This document shows, one piece after another, positions 61,101-64,000 of a stretch of DNA of 64,000 bases. The notes beneath the pieces are model-generated. The model saw nothing but the letters and a program-made list of their open reading frames with translations. It was not told the origin of the DNA and ran no database searches. The position numbers and the translations under genes were made by a program. The DNA is from Apostichopus japonicus (Eukaryota; Echinodermata; Holothuroidea; Aspidochirotida; Stichopodidae): contig NC_092563.1 of the NCBI RefSeq assembly GCF_037975245.1, positions 7,809,501 to 7,873,500 on the forward strand. The letters run 5' to 3'. How positions within the stretch are numbered: position 1 is the first letter of the stretch; each line of letters begins with the position of its first letter.

Positions 61101-63920
61101 CTTAGGTTTCTTAAGATAACATGTTGTGGGATATTCTGGAGGCATTAAATGTCACACTTTATCCTTCAAAGAAAATATTCCACACTCTTAACTTGAATAT
61201 TAATTACTTAATATGACCAAAAAAAGAGAGAAACACATTCACAGCTTGAGTTGCCATGGTGACATCATTCTTTCTGCTATTGCCAGGCGTATTCACAGAT
61301 GTCTCTTCTTCGCGATTCAAAATGCTAATGATGATGCAGTTTGGATGCAAAGTTACGACAAGTTTGTTATGCAGCCTAATTTGTTATAATATATATTAAC
61401 AATACCCAAATATCCCTTTATACCTTTTTTTCATTGGGATTTCTGTTGTTGCTAGCTCAATTATCTGTACAAATGCTATTTTATTATCAGTATAGCTGAT
61501 CTCTGGAAATGGTGCAATTAACTGGCAATTATCCTTGCCAGTTAATGACAATTTTAACGATGTCTGTCCCTCTTGTTATATGCAAAGCAGGCTAAACTAG
61601 ATGCATTCCTTTCCAGAGAGCAATTGTTGCAGCCCACATCCATGAATTGCCGACATCAAGATAATAACAAATTGTAGCAAACAAGACTGTCAGCTTTGCT
61701 TAGTTTCTTCTTAAAGTCCTAAGGGTATCTCAAACCAGTAGCCTTTGTTTCCTTTTCGAAATATTCCTTTTGCCTGGTTTTTTTAGATTGTTGGGGTTCT
61801 GAGTCAAGATGGAATTGTGAGATTTGTGCATATTCATAATTGCAAGTTATTATTTGATGTGGGCACCCTGGATGATCGAATACAGATGGTTGCCGTGAGT
61901 CCAGCGGGCAGACATATCGTCACGACAACCGAGAGTGGAATCCTTCAAGTCTACAGCGTCCCAGCCTTAATGACAGATTATAACAGAGTAAGTGTGTTTG
62001 CTTTTTGGGAAGGTTGCCGTCGAAGTCAACTGAGATTGAAACCTGGTAACGATCTAAGGGAGGATTAATCTAACGAGGAGTAATGATCTAAGGAGTATCA
62101 CAAGGATGATTAACGTTATATTTGGCATGTGGCTGTCATACGATGGATACAAGATCACTATTATACTTGTTGTGGGTCAAAGGTCACTTGAGATAAATAC
62201 ATGGATGTCAAAATGTGATAATCATACACACTATAATGTATTTCAAGGACAGTGTCTTGGTCCTATAGTCTCCTAATTGCCGGTTCTCTCTCTTCTCGTG
62301 TTCGGTCGGAGGGAGGGAAATTACTTCATTGGGTCTCTTTCTTATTGTAGCCTCCTCCTCCACTGGTAAAGGCTGTCGGGGGCAGCAGATTGCGGAGTAA
62401 AGACGGGCGATCGATTAGCCTCGAACCTTCTAAGATCAAGAACGAAACAAGACGTGAGAAGAATTTTAACCGTAACGGACATTTTGTTGGCAGAGAGGAG
62501 GAAGAGGATGGCCAGGAGATGGAACATCATGTGGTAAGCGGTCTACAGTAAACTACGCCGCCTTTGTGATGATTTTTAATTGTTTGGCATTCCACAGTTA
62601 CTTGTATGACATTTTTGGCATTCCCGGCCTTCCATACTTAGTGATCCTCTACGGCTATAGTTACAATACTGCCAGCCGCCATTTTCCTCTCATGTACTTC
62701 TTTCTACGTTGAATGGTTTGGTTGATCAAAACCTCATTGAAAGTCAATTAACCGTATTGTTATTCTTACAACACGCCTCACCATCATGGTAATAGGGCGG
62801 TCGATCTTATTTGCAAGTTATCCAAATTATGGTACGTGTTATCAACCACTTGCCAATTGAGAATAACTCAATTACATTTATCATATGAGTTTCAGTATTG
62901 GATATTGTATTATAGAGTTTGTGAAGAGAGTAAATTAAGCCATTTTTTGCTGGGTAAAATTTTTATATTTCCTTTGTCTATGTTTTGAGAGGAATTCTGT
63001 CCAATGAAAAGGCTTATAGGTGCTCTCACAATGTATTCCTTAACATTATATGCATGAGAGCGATTTTACCACTAACTGTGAATTGGGTTTTCCAGTTTTC
63101 AGCATTACCAGAGGGAATGGACTTGAAAAAGCTACAAAATATCTTGATTGGTTTTGGTGAATACCCAGAGAAATACAGGTATGGCCAAAATATTAGCATA
63201 TCTTCTGTTTTTGTAGGTTCCTTTATACCTAGTATCTGCTCTTCTCTTTAGCTGCACATCTGTTTTAGCCACTTGCATATGAAAAAAAGACATTTGAAAT
63301 TTAACTGGAAACATGGTAATAGTTATCGAATTTAGTAGTGATGTAGCATGCATCTTACGTGCAAGCAAAAATTGTGCTAAACTAAATTGCGTTAATGAAT
63401 TATATCACCGCAGCATTGAATTGTATGGTGTAGAAAGTTATGGGTGTTGTAGGCATTTTTGGAGGAAGTTTTTTACTTCCAATTACAGTCCACAATCACT
63501 CATTCAAAAACTGCAAATTAAGCTTTGGTGTTAGCTCAGTGATGTGTTGAGTTGAGACCTGTTGTTGCGGGATTTGCTCAAGCATACACTGATTCTTCGT
63601 TGAATAGCTTTTTTTTAATTGAATTTATATTATTCTTCTTTGTGGTCGATTCACACAAATAATTTTTCGAGTTTTTTTTTTTTTTTTTTTTCCTTCTGAA
63701 ATTCATATTATCAGAACTGGTTTTTCCTTTAAAACATCATAACAAGAATTTCTATTATTTTATCTTACATTAGAATGTTCATATGGCGTTCTCTGCTAAG
63801 ACTCCCTGAAAACCACTCTGCGTTTAGTAGCCTGATTGATAGAGGAACACACTTGGCCTGGGCTAAACTCCATGAGGATTATCCCATCAAGAGCAGGAGG
63901 CTTCTCAGGGTCCTCCAGAG
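52073..63920 (+). CDS. TBC1D31: TBC1 domain family member 31 (WD repeat protein 67), 5' ten coding exons
   Basis: Ten exons splice to ~483 residues without a frame break: 52,073-52,149; 53,548-53,703; 54,388-54,503; 57,571-57,749; 59,665-59,813; 60,593-60,752; 61,787-61,987; 62,351-62,533; 63,096-63,178; 63,774-63,920. The order and many stretches match vertebrate TBC1D31: MQS-L..KESGKIW at the start, AGDHQGNIY, TALAF.LRRK, WDLDTF.RKRKLNI, FAWE.DTL.CKYQLP, VLSQDGI.RF, then FIWRSLL.LPENH.AF opening the TBC domain. Residues ~1-345 form WD40 blades; ~347-407 is a variable linker starting PPPPLVK. The family protein is a centrosome and centriolar-satellite scaffold needed for cilium formation, with a TBC fold of doubtful RabGAP activity. 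The rest of the TBC domain and the coiled coils lie beyond the window. Confidence 0.95.
52224..52584. mobile_element. TTAA-type MITE, copy 2, in TBC1D31 intron 1
   Basis: Left end CATTGAAGACTCGCCCC and right end GCGCGAGTCTTCACACCCTTTAA match the element at 32,834-33,201 along its full length at roughly 85-90% by eye. The left TTAA is mutated. Confidence 0.65.
53548..53703 (+). CDS. TBC1D31: TBC1D31 coding exon 2
   Basis: Acceptor TTTCATACAG; completes Gly and continues LMLKISHSKSLHLGSKG to LAGDHQGNIYLFDLSRN; donor CAG|GTAATA. First WD40 blade. Confidence 0.95.
54062..54255 (+). repeat. Intron 2 segment paired with intron 3
   Basis: TTTGCTTTCTG, CCTGTGGAAGGGGCA and GGAACTCTTGTGC, followed by CT-rich sequence, recur in the same order at 56,392-56,585. 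A dispersed or locally duplicated repeat of ~190 bp. Confidence 0.6.
54388..54503 (+). CDS. TBC1D31: TBC1D31 coding exon 3
   Basis: Acceptor ATTACAG; YQLVQKTGISSTALAFTLRR to DCSLKCFDV; donor GTATGT; ends after one base of a codon. Confidence 0.95.
55545..56178. mobile_element. MITE-like element in TBC1D31 intron 3
   Basis: Left end AGGGACATTGAAAAG..CTAGCAACTCAAAATC and right end GATTTTGAGTTGCTA..ATATCCCT are inverted repeats. Inside each end the motif TTTGACTTTAAAAGTC recurs in both orientations. No coding capacity. Length ~630 bp. Confidence 0.6.
56392..56585 (+). repeat. Intron 3 partner of the 54,062 segment
   Basis: Direct-orientation match to 54,062-54,255, including CCTGTGGAAGGGGCA and the following CT-rich run. 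Confidence 0.6.
57251..57518. repeat. Inverted repeat just before exon 4
   Basis: TTCCCATAGTGCACTATGCA..TACATG (57,251-57,286) faces CATGCATATACAAATCTGCA..CTATGGGGAGGG (57,480-57,518). The arms are ~36 bases and nearly perfect, with G/C-rich extensions and ~190 bases between. The right arm ends ~50 bases before the exon 4 acceptor. Confidence 0.75.
57571..57749 (+). CDS. TBC1D31: TBC1D31 coding exon 4
   Basis: Acceptor TTTTTCTCAG; SRAMVAWMKGHSSPVHSISI to LWDLDTFTRKRKLNIKEAVG; donor GTGAGT; ends on a codon boundary. Confidence 0.95.
59665..59813 (+). CDS. TBC1D31: TBC1D31 coding exon 5
   Basis: Acceptor CTGTCTCCCAG; VFFLPLSNVIMTCFRDDSVF to CKYQLPAAEG and FSTP; donor CAG|GTACGG. Confidence 0.95.
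60593..60752 (+). CDS. TBC1D31: TBC1D31 coding exon 6
   Basis: Acceptor CTTGTCTTTTCAG; completes Arg, DGRLLVAGGMSRFLHVWSLD to FLPESFDGGASQ; donor CAG|GTAGGT. Confidence 0.95.
61787..61987 (+). CDS. TBC1D31: TBC1D31 coding exon 7
   Basis: Acceptor GTTTTTTTAG; IVGVLSQDGIVRFVHIHNCK to VYSVPALMTDYNR, exactly 67 codons; donor GTAAGT. Confidence 0.95.
62351..62533 (+). CDS. TBC1D31: TBC1D31 coding exon 8
   Basis: Acceptor TCTTATTGTAG; PPPPLVKAVGGSRLRSKDGR then a charged linker ending EEEEDGQEMEHHV, exactly 61 codons; donor GTAAGC. Low-complexity linker between propeller and TBC domain. Confidence 0.9.
63096..63178 (+). CDS. TBC1D31: TBC1D31 coding exon 9
   Basis: Acceptor GGGTTTTCCAG; FSALPEGMDLKKLQNILIGF to YPEKY; donor CAG|GTATGG. 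A second AG seven bases downstream would give a stop, so the first is used. Confidence 0.92.
63774..63920 (+). CDS. TBC1D31: TBC1D31 coding exon 10
   Basis: Acceptor TATCTTACATTAG; MFIWRSLLRLPENHSAFSSL to SRRLLRVLQ; donor GAG|GTACTG. Start of the TBC domain; the next exon lies outside the window. Confidence 0.93.
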
Positions 63921-64000
63921 GTACTGTAATATTAACCCCCCCCCCTCTCCAACTCCCTTCCTCCCACCAGTTCCCATACACCTACATATTATTACCAAAT

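Overview
The window is eukaryotic. It contains intron-split coding exons with GT/AG junctions, a large single-exon receptor gene in two copies, tRNA-derived SINEs, a LINE reverse-transcriptase fragment, hAT-type and other terminal-inverted-repeat DNA elements, (TA)n microsatellites and long G/C homopolymers. The style fits a repeat-rich marine invertebrate, probably a deuterostome such as an echinoderm, but nothing here fixes the species. There are no bacterial operons, rRNAs or CRISPR arrays.

Layout. (1) Positions ~150-15,490 and ~40,760-48,650 are the arms of a large inverted duplication. Each arm carries one copy of a ~1,280-residue leucine-rich-repeat transmembrane protein: 10,352-14,203 on plus and 42,654-46,487 on minus, so the genes converge. 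By eye the proteins are ~94% identical. The left arm is about twice as long because ~1.2 kb (a decayed THAP zinc-finger sequence) and ~7 kb (SINEs, a hAT composite array, a fold-back element) inserted only there. (2) The ~25 kb between the arms is almost all repeats: a ~230-bp satellite (17.4-18.7 kb), a degenerate G-rich tandem array (26.4-30.5 kb), SINE and LINE pieces, a hAT MITE with a perfect 8-bp target duplication, a TTAA-bounded MITE, and a second hAT composite array (34.1-39.9 kb). I see no convincing host gene there. (3) From 52,073 to the right edge lie ten coding exons of the TBC1D31 (WDR67) orthologue, a WD40-plus-TBC centrosomal/ciliary scaffold. The gene runs off the window.

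The most interesting structures are four. First, the hAT-derived composite arrays (E-S-E on the left, E-S-E-S-E on the right) look as if whole multi-unit blocks were inserted as one piece. Second, the 1.9-kb fold-back element has arrays of about 20 and 17 CTTAAG palindromes near its ends, and its core resembles the far flank of the right arm. Third, the convergent receptor pair has patchy divergence and a changed cytoplasmic tyrosine tail. Fourth, one tRNA-Asp-like SINE head has an intact cloverleaf but a changed anticodon. All similarity estimates are by eye; no search was run.
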